NCBI RefSeq assembly: GCF_009910325.1
Contig: NZ_SUMG01000002.1
Location: 302,912-366,911 of the forward strand
Direction: 5' to 3'
DNA from: Isachenkonia alkalipeptolytica
Lineage (GTDB): Bacteria; Bacillota; Clostridia; Peptostreptococcales; T1SED10-28
DNA length: 64,000 nt
Part shown: positions 39,003 through 47,412 of the stretch, piece by piece
Layout of the letters: every line of letters begins with the position of its first letter
Position numbering within the stretch: the stretch's first letter is position 1
The notes under the pieces: generated by a model
What the model was told of the DNA's origin: nothing
The model's input: the letters and a program-made list of their open reading frames with translations, nothing else
Database searches by the model: none
Made by a program: the position numbers and the translations under genes

Positions 39003-40070
39003 CTACTTTCTTATTAAGGATAGTATTGCATTTAAATAGACGGATAACGGACAGTCCTCACAACTTTTATTGAATTCGATAATATCCAGGTTCTCGATTA
39101 CCTTTGTGGGAATTTCCAAAGCACCTTCCATCTTCTCGGAAAGACCCTTTAGCTTGGCTCCCCCACCGTATAGATAGATCTCATGGATTTTCCGGTCGGT
39201 CTCCCGGCTGGTAAAAAAGAGAAACATTCGCTCTAAGGACTGAAGCCAGTTACCGATATGCTCCTCTTCGATCTTCCCGCGGTCCTCTTCCACCACCACG
39301 TTTTCTTCAATATCCTTTACGCCGTTTTCCAACGTCCGGGTAAATTTTAAAATTCCCTTTTCGATCACGTTCATCTCAATATTGCTGTAGCCAATATCAA
39401 TATAGGCGATGGTCTTACCACCCACACCCACGTCTTGGCCGTTAATTTTCAAATCCCTTTCAAAGCCCTTAGAAATTACATTGGACTCGGTATCTAGGGC
39501 CACGGGCTCCCGATGAAGGCTTTTTAGAAAGTCGTAGTAATACTTCCCGATCTTTCTTGGGAGAGCTCCAACCAACAACTTATACTTCTCCACGTCCCCT
39601 TCCATTACTTCCTCGAGGATTCGGTAATCCACCAGGTACTGATCCACATTAATCGGTAAATACTCTTCGATTTCATGCTTGATCATACTCCGAAGCTTAT
39701 CGCCGGTCGCCTTAGGCATGACCATCTCCCGGGTAATCAAGGGCTTATTGTCAATGGTAATGGTGGCATTGTCGGTTTTAACCTTTCGTTTGGACAGCTC
39801 GTCCTCTAAAATGGTTTTTAGCTGCAGTTCATTAAAAAAGGGTTTATACTCTTCGGTAACCTGACTTCCGGTATATACCGGCTCTTCTGTTTTTGTGGTC
39901 GGTTGCTGGGCTTCGCTGAGCGGCGTGTCAAAGGCAAAAATTTCATCCACGGTGATTTTATGATTCTTTCCACCACCGTTTTTCGCCGCATCACAGCTAC
40001 CCACCACCACCTTGGTCTTATTCGTTCCGATATCGATGGCAATCATCTGATTCTTGGATTTAAACAGCAT
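39003..40070 (-). CDS. pilM: PilM, actin-like pilus assembly ATPase
   Basis: A 355-residue actin/FtsA-fold protein. The phosphate-1 motif is IAIDIGTNKTKVVV at the start, the middle has MVMPKATGDKLRSMIKHEIE and EEYLPINVDQYLVDYRILEE, phosphate-2 is TIAYIDIGYSNIEMNVIEKG and the adenosine motif is EIYLYGGGAKLKGLSEKM. PilM sits in the cytoplasm and binds the PilN N-terminus. SD AAAGGGGG precedes the ATG. Confidence 0.94.
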   Translation of the reverse strand: MLFKSKNQMIAIDIGTNKTKVVVGSCDAAKNGGGKNHKITVDEIFAFDTPLSEAQQPTTKTEEPVYTGSQVTEEYKPFFNELQLKTILEDELSKRKVKTDNATITIDNKPLITREMVMPKATGDKLRSMIKHEIEEYLPINVDQYLVDYRILEEVMEGDVEKYKLLVGALPRKIGKYYYDFLKSLHREPVALDTESNVISKGFERDLKINGQDVGVGGKTIAYIDIGYSNIEMNVIEKGILKFTRTLENGVKDIEENVVVEEDRGKIEEEHIGNWLQSLERMFLFFTSRETDRKIHEIYLYGGGAKLKGLSEKMEGALEIPTKVIENLDIIEFNKSCEDCPLSVYLNAILSLIRK

Positions 40071-40112
40071 CTGCTTTCCCCCTTTGATTTAGATTTGAAG
40101 TATAAGTATTAT

Positions 40113-40883
40113 CTATAATAAATTGGTATACCAGCGAATCAGATCCTCTCCCCAAAAGATGGTAATAAAGGCCGCAAGGCATATAAAGGGCCCAAAGGGA
40201 ATATGATCCTTTCGCTTTTTAAGTTTCAGTACCAATAGTAAACCGGACATAAGTCCTCCGATGATAAATGAGAAAAATATTAACACCAGGGTTTGGCTAA
40301 AGCCGAATAAAAAGCCCAAGGCCGCCATAATTTTTATATCCCCGCCGCCCATGGCACCGGTAATAATGGCAATGAGAAGGAAAAAACCGCCGCCGAGAAT
40401 GAGGCCGTAAAATCGATACAGTAAATCGGATAGTCCGTGATCTCCCATAAAAAAACCTACCATTAAGAACCCTAAAGCGACGAGGAAAATCAGTAAATTC
40501 ATTCCATCGGGAATAATGTAATGCTTATAGTCAATGACAAATATAGCAACGAGTAGGCTAAGAATAATCGCGTACTCGAGAAAGGCAAAACTAACACCAA
40601 AGTTTAGATATGTAAAAATGAAAACCAGACCGGTTATCCCTTCAATGATCGGGTACTGCACCGATACTTTTTCGCCGCAGGTTCGGCATTTCCCCCGAAG
40701 GTAGAGGTAGCTGATGATCGGGATCAAATCGAGAACCGTGAGCCTAGTTTTACAGTTTTGGCAATGAGAAGGGGGAAAACTGATGGATTCCCCCTTAGGT
40801 ATTCTAAAGATTACTACATTCAAGAAGGAGCCAATGAGGGTTCCTAGGATGAAGATGAAGATTATTGTCAGTGTGTTTTCCAT
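40113..40883 (-). CDS. pilD: Prepilin peptidase/N-methyltransferase
   Basis: A 256-residue polytopic membrane aspartic protease that cuts class-III signal peptides and methylates the new N-terminus. The methyltransferase zinc knuckles CQNC and CRTC are at about residues 41-75, and the two catalytic Asp are in VIDYKHYIIPDG and MGGGDIKIMAALGF. I chose the ATG at 40883 with CAAGGAGGCC before it, rather than one 11 codons upstream. Its substrates are the five pilin-like proteins in this operon. Confidence 0.95.
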   Translation of the reverse strand: MENTLTIIFIFILGTLIGSFLNVVIFRIPKGESISFPPSHCQNCKTRLTVLDLIPIISYLYLRGKCRTCGEKVSVQYPIIEGITGLVFIFTYLNFGVSFAFLEYAIILSLLVAIFVIDYKHYIIPDGMNLLIFLVALGFLMVGFFMGDHGLSDLLYRFYGLILGGGFFLLIAIITGAMGGGDIKIMAALGFLFGFSQTLVLIFFSFIIGGLMSGLLLVLKLKKRKDHIPFGPFICLAAFITIFWGEDLIRWYTNLL

Positions 40884-40928
40884 GGTTGGCCTCCTTGTCT
40901 GAATACTGATCAGCAATTATTCTTAGTT

Positions 40929-41828
40929 TTATAGGTTCTCATAGTGCCAATTATTATTTCCTGTTCTCCATATGTTTGCTGTAACTGTGTTATTATTAAT
41001 ATCAGTGACAACAACTTTATATGGGGTGTTGTTTGATATCTCACCTTCTGCTGTAAAAAAATTATCTTCTGGTTCAAATCCAGCTAAACTGGTCCCATCC
41101 GGATACTGATCAACACTTTTAATATCTCTGCTAAAGGTAACGGTAAACTCGTATTTGTTCTGGGTTTGTTTCCCTGAAATTTCTGTTACTTTTGTTGCTT
41201 CAGTACCAGGGTCCTGTTGATCTGGATCTTGTAGTCTTGATAGGAATCCGAGCTCACTTGGATCAGTAGAAAACTTAATTGCTACATCGTAACTCTCTCC
41301 ACCTTTAATCTCCGATTCATCCAATGACAAATTGGATAACGCAAACTCCGAGGAAGTTGAGTAAATATTCAATCCTCCTTCCTGCCCTTCACCATCGACA
41401 TCCACTACTTGGATTTTTAACGTAGTTTCATTTTGTGCTAAAAAAGATAGACTTGCAACAGATTGTCCTAAAGACCTGTAAATCGAAAAGTCATCCCCGT
41501 TCATTTTCCAATGAACCATCCTCCGTTCTATCGGATCAAAAATGATATATTCAAAAATCGAATCATCCTCTTCATCCATATCTTCAATGGCTTCATCTTT
41601 GCTTAAAACTTCCAAATAAGTGGCATTCCTAACATTTTGCTGAACATAATCAGAAACAAGCCTGGCCTCACTTTGTACCGCATACTGTACATTCCCTCTG
41701 CTAAAGGATCTGTTTCCGAAACCGAAAATAGAAAACACCAGCCCTAAGACTATTGTGAGTATTGCTAAGGCTACAATAATCTCAACAAGGGTTACTCCTT
41801 TTTGATTATTTGTTATTTTAAGAAACAT
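40929..41828 (-). CDS. PilW-like minor pilin
   Basis: A 299-residue pilin-like protein with a class-III signal: KITNNQKG, cut before VTLVEIIVALAILT, where Glu5 of the mature form is kept. A long beta-rich domain follows, ending in two segments rich in Asp and Asn (SLDESEIKGGESYDVAIKFS). Size and place after a PilV-like gene fit a PilW/PilJ-type minor pilin that primes assembly or caps the fibre. The C-terminal part matches nothing I recognise. Confidence 0.85.
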   Translation of the reverse strand: MFLKITNNQKGVTLVEIIVALAILTIVLGLVFSIFGFGNRSFSRGNVQYAVQSEARLVSDYVQQNVRNATYLEVLSKDEAIEDMDEEDDSIFEYIIFDPIERRMVHWKMNGDDFSIYRSLGQSVASLSFLAQNETTLKIQVVDVDGEGQEGGLNIYSTSSEFALSNLSLDESEIKGGESYDVAIKFSTDPSELGFLSRLQDPDQQDPGTEATKVTEISGKQTQNKYEFTVTFSRDIKSVDQYPDGTSLAGFEPEDNFFTAEGEISNNTPYKVVVTDINNNTVTANIWRTGNNNWHYENL

Positions 41829-41843
41829 TTTATCACCCCTCTT

Positions 41844-42206
41844 TTAAGGAACTAACGCCGTCAATGATGTAGTTCGTGTCCCCCTTCTATATGATACGGT
41901 CACTGTAACTTCTCTCATTCCTTGTGGTCCACTGGAAATGGAGCTGTTAACAGTATATCCTTTTCGGGTATAATCAACAATCTCACCTTGAGCATTAGTA
42001 ATGTTTTCGTCCAGTGAATCTTCATAGTATTGATCCATGAACTCTTGAGCTACTCTTGTGGCATCGGTTTTATCACCCATGGCAAAAATCCCAGACAATC
42101 CTTGGGAGAACATTGCTAAAAAAGAGACCGCAATAATTCCTAGGATTGCCAATGCTATGATAACTTCAATAAGTGTTAATCCTTTTTTACTGCCTAGTAT
42201 ATTCAT
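41844..42206 (-). CDS. PilV-like minor pilin
   Basis: A 120-residue prepilin-like protein: MNILGSKKG then LTLIEVIIALAILGIIAVSF, with Gly-1 and Glu5 conserved. The rest is a short beta domain with GYTVNSSISSGPQG and REVTVTVSYRRGTR. I chose the ATG at 42206 (GGGAG seven bases before); an ATG eight codons upstream overlaps the preceding gene. Confidence 0.86.
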   Translation of the reverse strand: MNILGSKKGLTLIEVIIALAILGIIAVSFLAMFSQGLSGIFAMGDKTDATRVAQEFMDQYYEDSLDENITNAQGEIVDYTRKGYTVNSSISSGPQGMREVTVTVSYRRGTRTTSLTALVP

Positions 42207-42222
42207 TGGATCTCCCTTCCTT

Positions 42223-43515
42223 CTATTCATAATATGCTTTTATGATGTTATTAATTGAGTAGGTTGAAACCCCTACCTTTTCAGCAAGAGCTTCTCTTAT
42301 TGGATCATCATCCCTTACTCGAATGAGATAATGATTACCACCATCCCCGTCAGTATCTTCTGAGGGAACAGTATTCAATACCCTTAGGGAAGGATCATTT
42401 ATGTCTATTCCTCGCTTGTAAAAATAAAGACCATAGGTTTCTAAATCTTCATATGCAACTCCTGAAACTTCAATTAAAGGATCACTTGTGTCGTCACGGG
42501 TTACATCGCCACCCAAGGCAACGAGGCCAAACTTCTGTTGCTCAGTTCCTTCCAGCGATCCAAACCCATAACTATCATATGCATCCATATTCACATCATC
42601 TTCATCTTCGCCAAGAAAATCCAAATAACGATCTTTGCTTTCGAATCCCACACGCTCATTTGCTGCAGTCTTACCATCATTATTTTGCAAGTATGACCAA
42701 GGCTCTAAATATCCTTCTAGCACTTCATTCGATGATTCAAAGACTACTTCACGGTGGCGGTCTCCATCCCGGTTATGTCTAAGTCGGATGCCACCGGAAA
42801 AAATTAAAACTTCAGAATCAAAGATAATATTATTGGTATTATTCTGTTGCATAAAAGTTATGTTATCCTTCCCTCTTCCATCAAAATTAATAACTGTGGC
42901 TCTAAAAATCGAGTCATCATCGTCATTTTGAGGAGATTTAGTTGGGTAACCAATAATCTGAATAGCTTCTCCTGTTTGATTTATTTCATCCGCAGGATCA
43001 TTATCAGGATCATCAGGATTCACACCACCCCATAAGTTCATTGCTCTCTTCCAGGAATTTGGAGCTTCCGTCCATGCCGATTCCACATACTCAACAATTG
43101 GAGCAATATAAAGCGTTAGATCTGAGGTAATGCTATTGTTTCGCCCATCATATGCATTGGACTTCACCTGAATAAAACTATCATCGGCGGAATCGAACTC
43201 ATAGGAAAAGTTGTAATAACCATTCCCTAAGGCAGAGTAGTCTTTCCCAGATATTTCAGCCAATACATTTTGGTAAAGATCTTCCACAGAATTTCCACTG
43301 TCAATTTTATCAGCATTTGCAGTTAGTTTTTCATACCCTTGTTCCACGCCGGACTTAGCAAGGTAAACGGTTTGCTGTTGTCTCTCAGATCTTGATGCGT
43401 GGCGCGTTTCAGCATCACTTGTGGCTAGTAAAGAAGCCCCTAAAATCATCAAAACCGCAAGTAATATTATGGTCCAAACTAAGGCTGTTCCTTTATTATT
43501 TCTAATATAATACAT
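42223..43515 (-). CDS. PilX-like minor pilin/pilus assembly protein
   Basis: A 430-residue protein whose first 60 residues fit the PilX N-terminal domain: IRNNKG before TALVWTIILLAVLMILGASL, then the RQQQTVYLAKSGVEQGYEKL segment. Mature position 5 is Trp rather than Glu, as often in PilX/GspK-type proteins, which cap the fibre tip. The remaining 350 residues are Asp/Asn-rich and match nothing I recognise. It is much longer than typical PilX (about 200 residues). Confidence 0.78.
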   Translation of the reverse strand: MYYIRNNKGTALVWTIILLAVLMILGASLLATSDAETRHASRSERQQQTVYLAKSGVEQGYEKLTANADKIDSGNSVEDLYQNVLAEISGKDYSALGNGYYNFSYEFDSADDSFIQVKSNAYDGRNNSITSDLTLYIAPIVEYVESAWTEAPNSWKRAMNLWGGVNPDDPDNDPADEINQTGEAIQIIGYPTKSPQNDDDDSIFRATVINFDGRGKDNITFMQQNNTNNIIFDSEVLIFSGGIRLRHNRDGDRHREVVFESSNEVLEGYLEPWSYLQNNDGKTAANERVGFESKDRYLDFLGEDEDDVNMDAYDSYGFGSLEGTEQQKFGLVALGGDVTRDDTSDPLIEVSGVAYEDLETYGLYFYKRGIDINDPSLRVLNTVPSEDTDGDGGNHYLIRVRDDDPIREALAEKVGVSTYSINNIIKAYYE

Positions 43516-43787
43516 TTTAATTCCTCCTTATTAGAGATAATTCGCTTCTTCTTATTAATTTAATACACTTTCTGAAGAGTTATTCAAGAAATTATTAGCT
43601 TATCAATCATAGTCTACAAAACCAACTTAGAGATTTTTTTCAAGACTTAAAGAGAAAAACCATAATTGATTTAAATTTTTAAGGCTTGAAAACTCATATA
43701 TTATCAAATACTACCAATAGTTATACCTTTCTTCTTTTACCTCTATAAAATAAACAGTTCTTCCAATCACTTAATATATCAAAGTAA

Positions 43788-44123
43788 TTATGGGCTGGGG
43801 TAGGTTTCTCCATTAATTGTTACTGGGGTGATTTCTCCTGTTATTGCGTCGACTTCCCCACCAGTATATTCGATATCTTGGTTTATGTAGTTGGTAATAA
43901 CAAAGTTATTAAGGTTTCCTTCTAATTCATAGTGAGCAACGATTGCGCGGTAAATAATTGTTGCATTAGAGTGATCTTTTGATTCAATAGCATCTTGACG
44001 CATATTTGCATACCTTGGAATAGCGATCGTCGCTAGAATCGCCAAAATTGCCATTACCACGAGAAGTTCCATTAAAGTAAAGCCCTTATTCTGTCGTTTT
44101 TTTCTTAAGAATAGGTTATACAT
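43788..44123 (-). CDS. Type IV pilin-like protein (second small pilin)
   Basis: A 111-residue prepilin: LRKKRQNKG, then FTLMELLVVMAILAILATIA, with Glu5 kept. After the helix comes IPRYANMRQDAIESKDHSNA and TIIYRAIVAHYELEG, parallel to the first pilin gene, so the two look like duplicated pilins. It is 407 nt downstream of the first one, with hairpin repeats between, which may set different mRNA levels. Confidence 0.92.
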   Translation of the reverse strand: MYNLFLRKKRQNKGFTLMELLVVMAILAILATIAIPRYANMRQDAIESKDHSNATIIYRAIVAHYELEGNLNNFVITNYINQDIEYTGGEVDAITGEITPVTINGETYPSP

Positions 44124-44286
44124 AAGAACCCTCCATCCCAGTTCAAAATACTAACTCGTATAATAATTAACAGATCATCGAATACACATAGTTGCTTTTT
44201 TACTCTATCGCCGAATTTAAAATCATTATGTGCAACCTTACTTATTGCTGAAATCAGGTTATCCTTTGAATATTTATTATTTAATT

Positions 44287-44321
44287 CCTGAAAACCCGCC
44301 AATCAACGGCAGGTTTTCAGG
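44287..44321 (-). other. Intercistronic hairpin between pilin genes
   Basis: CCTGAAAACC and GGTTTTCAGG form a perfect ten-base-pair stem extended by GCC/GGC. There is no U run on the minus strand. It could protect the upstream pilin mRNA from 3' decay or act as a partial stop, giving more major pilin than downstream proteins. Confidence 0.6.
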
Positions 44322-44388
44322 TTGATTTGAATCAATTACTTAATAAAAATCTAAAAATTTAAACTTAATAGAAACTCATTGGTTACTC

Positions 44389-44513
44389 CTCACAAAGGAA
44401 CCGTCCCCTTGTGAGTTAAAAACTCAGCGACTAGCTTCTCACAAAGGAACCGTACCTTGCCCTTGTGAAATCTCAAACTGTTTTGCTACCTCACAAATGA
44501 ACTGTACCTGTTA
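44389..44513. repeat. Dispersed GGAACCGTCCCC hairpin elements, form C, three copies
   Basis: The best copy (44389-44415) has CTCACAA and TTGTGAG ends around AGGAACCGTCCCC. A second (44438-44469) carries a short insertion, and a third (from about 44490) is decayed. All lie in the pilin operon between the two small pilin genes. Confidence 0.8.
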
Positions 44514-44530
44514 CATACTAGTAAAGAGAA

Positions 44531-44893
44531 TTAACTGTCAGGATAAGCTCCACTTTCGTATTCTACTTTTTCGATTCCAATTATTTTATCACCATCCTTT
44601 TCAGGAGTTATTTTTGCGTCACTAACATTCACAGTACTATCGTCAACATATTTTTGTATTTCACTAACGTCTAGTGCTTCCAAGTTTGGATTACTCGCAA
44701 TGTACGCAGATGCTGCACGATAAATAACTGCTGCAGTAGCATCATCTGCAGACTCGCCCGCATCACTAATAAACTGACTTAACCTCGGAAGCGCAATCAA
44801 AGCCAAAATCGCTAAAATAGCAATTACCACAATAAGCTCAATCAACGTAAAACCTTTTCTGTTATTAATCTTCTTTGTTAAATATTGCATCAT
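44531..44893 (-). CDS. Type IV pilin, probable major subunit
   Basis: A 120-residue prepilin: KKINNRKG before FTLIELIVVIAILAILALIA, with Gly-1, Phe+1 and Glu+5, the full class-III signal. The globular part is small and acidic, without cysteines. As the first pilin gene after pilC and the one with the best ribosome binding site (AAAGGGAGG), it is the likeliest fibre subunit; this is inference. Confidence 0.94.
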   Translation of the reverse strand: MMQYLTKKINNRKGFTLIELIVVIAILAILALIALPRLSQFISDAGESADDATAAVIYRAASAYIASNPNLEALDVSEIQKYVDDSTVNVSDAKITPEKDGDKIIGIEKVEYESGAYPDS

Positions 44894-45032
44894 TTTAATT
44901 TCCTCCCTTTTCTTTTTTGTTTTCTACCTACATTTACTATAATTCCTACCAAACTATTTCCTTTCACCCCTAAGCATCACTCCTTTCAATGAATTCCGTC
45001 TTTCCTTATAATGTATTATTGCATGTCCCTTA

Positions 45033-46241
45033 TTAGATAGTCTGGAACATATCAAACATTGGTAGTGCCATTGATACTACAATAAACCCAATAACAATAG
45101 CCATTACTACAATCATTAATGGTTCTAATAATCTAATCATTCTATCAATTGCATCCTCTAACTCTCTTTCATAAAAGTCTGCGCTTTTATCTAGCATTCC
45201 ATCCAAGTTACCGGATTCTTCTCCGATTTCGATCATCGATACTATCATTGGACCAAAGGTGGGATTTCGTTTTAGACTTTTGCCTAAGGTTTCACCTTTT
45301 TCCACTTCACTGGTAACCGTTTCTATTTTCTCTTCAATCACGGCATTCCCTACAACTTTTCCGGTCATCTCTAAACTGTCCATCAAAGGAATACCACTGG
45401 ATAGTAATGAACCTAAAGTTCTTGTAAACCTGGCAGTAACGATTTTATCCATGGAGCTTTTGACAATCGGTATTTTAAACTTCAGTGCATCGAATCGGTA
45501 TCTTCCGGTTTCCGTATTGACAAATCGGTTAAATAAAAAGCCAAGCCCTACTGCTCCTAAGATGAATAAATACCAGAAATCTCTAAGGGCATTACTAATA
45601 CCAATAAGAATTCGAGTTGGTAGCGGCAGATCCATTCCTGCCCCTTCAAACATCCCTATGAAGGTCGGCATAACCACAACTAATAAGAATACTACAACAG
45701 TGATTGCAACTACACTCAAGACGATCGGATAAATCATTGCTCCCGTGATTCTCGATTCAATTTTCGCTTCCTTCTCATAATGAACCGCCAAACGCTCCAT
45801 TACATTATCAAGGTTTCCGGTCATCTCCCCGGATTCTGTCATATTTACCATCAATTCCGGAAAAACCTTCGGATGCTCTTTCATCACTCCGGAAATCTGT
45901 GAACCCTTTTGCACCTCAGCGTATACATCTCCTAAAGCTTCTTTTAAGCTTTTGTTTTCCGTCTGTCGATAGAGTATATCTAAGGCACTGGATAAAGGTA
46001 CACCGGCCTTTAGTAATGTTCCCATTTGCTTACAAAGTATTGATAAGTCCTTGGTTTTTACGCCTTTCCCAAAGCTTAAGCTTTCCCCTGCAGATTTTTT
46101 CTCCACCGTCTCCGTAACGTCTATCACAAAGTAGCCTTTTTCTTTAATTCGATCCTGCACTTCCGATAAGCTGTTACCCGTGATGGTTTCCTCCACTTCC
46201 TGACCACTGGGGGTTACGGCTGTGTATTTGTATACCGCCAA
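45033..46241 (-). CDS. pilC: Pilus inner-membrane platform protein
   Basis: A 402-residue GspF/PilC protein with two homologous halves, each a cytoplasmic helical bundle followed by membrane helices. Recognisable are LSILCKQMGTLLKAGVPLSS, ALDILYRQTENKSLKEAL, MVNMTESGEMTGNLDNVMER in half one and FTRTLGSLLSSGIPLMDSLE, IVSMIEIGEESGNLDGML in half two, with a C-terminal hydrophobic segment. It recruits the motor ATPases. The start is TTG at 46241 with AAAGGAGGTGG before it. Confidence 0.97.
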   Translation of the reverse strand: MAVYKYTAVTPSGQEVEETITGNSLSEVQDRIKEKGYFVIDVTETVEKKSAGESLSFGKGVKTKDLSILCKQMGTLLKAGVPLSSALDILYRQTENKSLKEALGDVYAEVQKGSQISGVMKEHPKVFPELMVNMTESGEMTGNLDNVMERLAVHYEKEAKIESRITGAMIYPIVLSVVAITVVVFLLVVVMPTFIGMFEGAGMDLPLPTRILIGISNALRDFWYLFILGAVGLGFLFNRFVNTETGRYRFDALKFKIPIVKSSMDKIVTARFTRTLGSLLSSGIPLMDSLEMTGKVVGNAVIEEKIETVTSEVEKGETLGKSLKRNPTFGPMIVSMIEIGEESGNLDGMLDKSADFYERELEDAIDRMIRLLEPLMIVVMAIVIGFIVVSMALPMFDMFQTI

Positions 46242-46324
46242 AAAACCACCTCCTTTAATTAGGACTCATTATAGGTTTTTTCTTCATTATTCTGTCATTA
46301 GTTTACATATTTATTTATACCCGC

Positions 46325-47383
46325 TTATACGGGAACATAACGCTTAATGGTGTCGGGATCCACACAATATTTATACAAATTTTCCTTGGTAATCAGTCCC
46401 CGGTTATACAGGTTGATTAAGGATTTGTCCATGGTCTCCATGCCCAGTTTTGCTCCGGTTTGGATACTGGTTTGAATCTGGTGGGACTTTCCTTCCCGGA
46501 TCAGGTTACGGATTGCCGGGGTGGCCACCATAATTTCTAAGGCCGCTCTTCTTGCCTGTCCGTCGGCGGTTTGCAGGAGCTGTTGGGAGATGATCCCTTC
46601 AATAACTCCCGAGAGCTGAACCCGCACCTGTTGTTGCTGATGGGGTGGGAATACGTCGATGACTCGGTCGATGGTTTTTGCGGCCCCGATGGTATGGAGG
46701 GTGGCGAGAACCAAGTGGCCGGTTTCCGCTGCGGTGAGGGCCGTTGCAATGGTTTCTAAGTCCCGCATCTCACCGACGAGAATTACATCCGGATCCTGTC
46801 TTAGGGAGGCCCGAAGACTGTTGGCGAAGTTTTCCGTATCCCCGCCGATTTCCCGCTGATTGATAATGCTTCGGTTATGGCGGTGAAGATACTCGATGGG
46901 GTCCTCTAGGGTTACGATATGTTCTTTTCTGGTTTTATTAATATGGTTGATCATCGCCGCTAAGGTGGTACTCTTCCCGCTACCGGTAGGGCCGGTGACC
47001 AGAATGATGCCCCTTCGTTTATTGGCCAGGGTTCGTAAAACCTCGGGCAGATATAAGTCCTCAATATCGGGGATCTCCATGGGGATGGCTCTTAGAGCCA
47101 TGGCGTAACTGCCCCGCTGTCGGTAGGCGTTGATCCGAAAACGGCTGAGTCCCGGATAGGTATAGGAAAGGTCCACTTCTCCCTTTTCCTCTAAGGTGTT
47201 TTTATGCCGCTCCTTTAGGATTTGATAGACCAGTTCTTTCGTATCTTCGGGTCCGAGAACCGGAAACTCACTTTCCAAAAGTTCTCCGTTTACCCGTATC
47301 ATCGGCCTGAGTCCTACGGTAATATGTAGGTCCGATGCTCCTTTAAACATAACCGTCTTTAGCATTTCGTTAATATCCAGCAC
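46325..47383 (-). CDS. pilT: Pilus retraction ATPase
   Basis: A 352-residue hexameric ATPase that pulls pili back by depolymerising them. Walker A is GPTGSGKSTTLAAM, the Asp box EHIVTLEDPIEYLH, Walker B LRQDPDVILVGEMRDLETI, the His box ETGHLVLATLHT, and the PilT-specific C-terminal AIRNLIREGK is exact. Its presence predicts twitching-type or dynamic pili. The start is GTG with AGGGGG nine bases before. Confidence 0.97.
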   Translation of the reverse strand: MLDINEMLKTVMFKGASDLHITVGLRPMIRVNGELLESEFPVLGPEDTKELVYQILKERHKNTLEEKGEVDLSYTYPGLSRFRINAYRQRGSYAMALRAIPMEIPDIEDLYLPEVLRTLANKRRGIILVTGPTGSGKSTTLAAMINHINKTRKEHIVTLEDPIEYLHRHNRSIINQREIGGDTENFANSLRASLRQDPDVILVGEMRDLETIATALTAAETGHLVLATLHTIGAAKTIDRVIDVFPPHQQQQVRVQLSGVIEGIISQQLLQTADGQARRAALEIMVATPAIRNLIREGKSHQIQTSIQTGAKLGMETMDKSLINLYNRGLITKENLYKYCVDPDTIKRYVPV

Positions 47384-47412
47384 CTGTTCATTCCCCCTTT
47401 TGATAACTTTTT

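Larger units (their letters stand above)
44124..44530. other. Gap between the two small pilin genes
   Basis: No convincing gene. It contains a 10-bp hairpin (44287-44321: CCTGAAAACC/GGTTTTCAGG) and three dispersed hairpin repeats (44389-44513). A 65-codon minus-strand TTG frame (44105-44302) starts inside the hairpin, lacks a ribosome binding site and is not accepted. Confidence 0.7.

Noticed and set aside
44105..44302. 65-codon minus-strand frame before the second pilin
   Set aside because: Starts with TTG inside a hairpin, lacks a ribosome binding site, and overlaps the pilin start.
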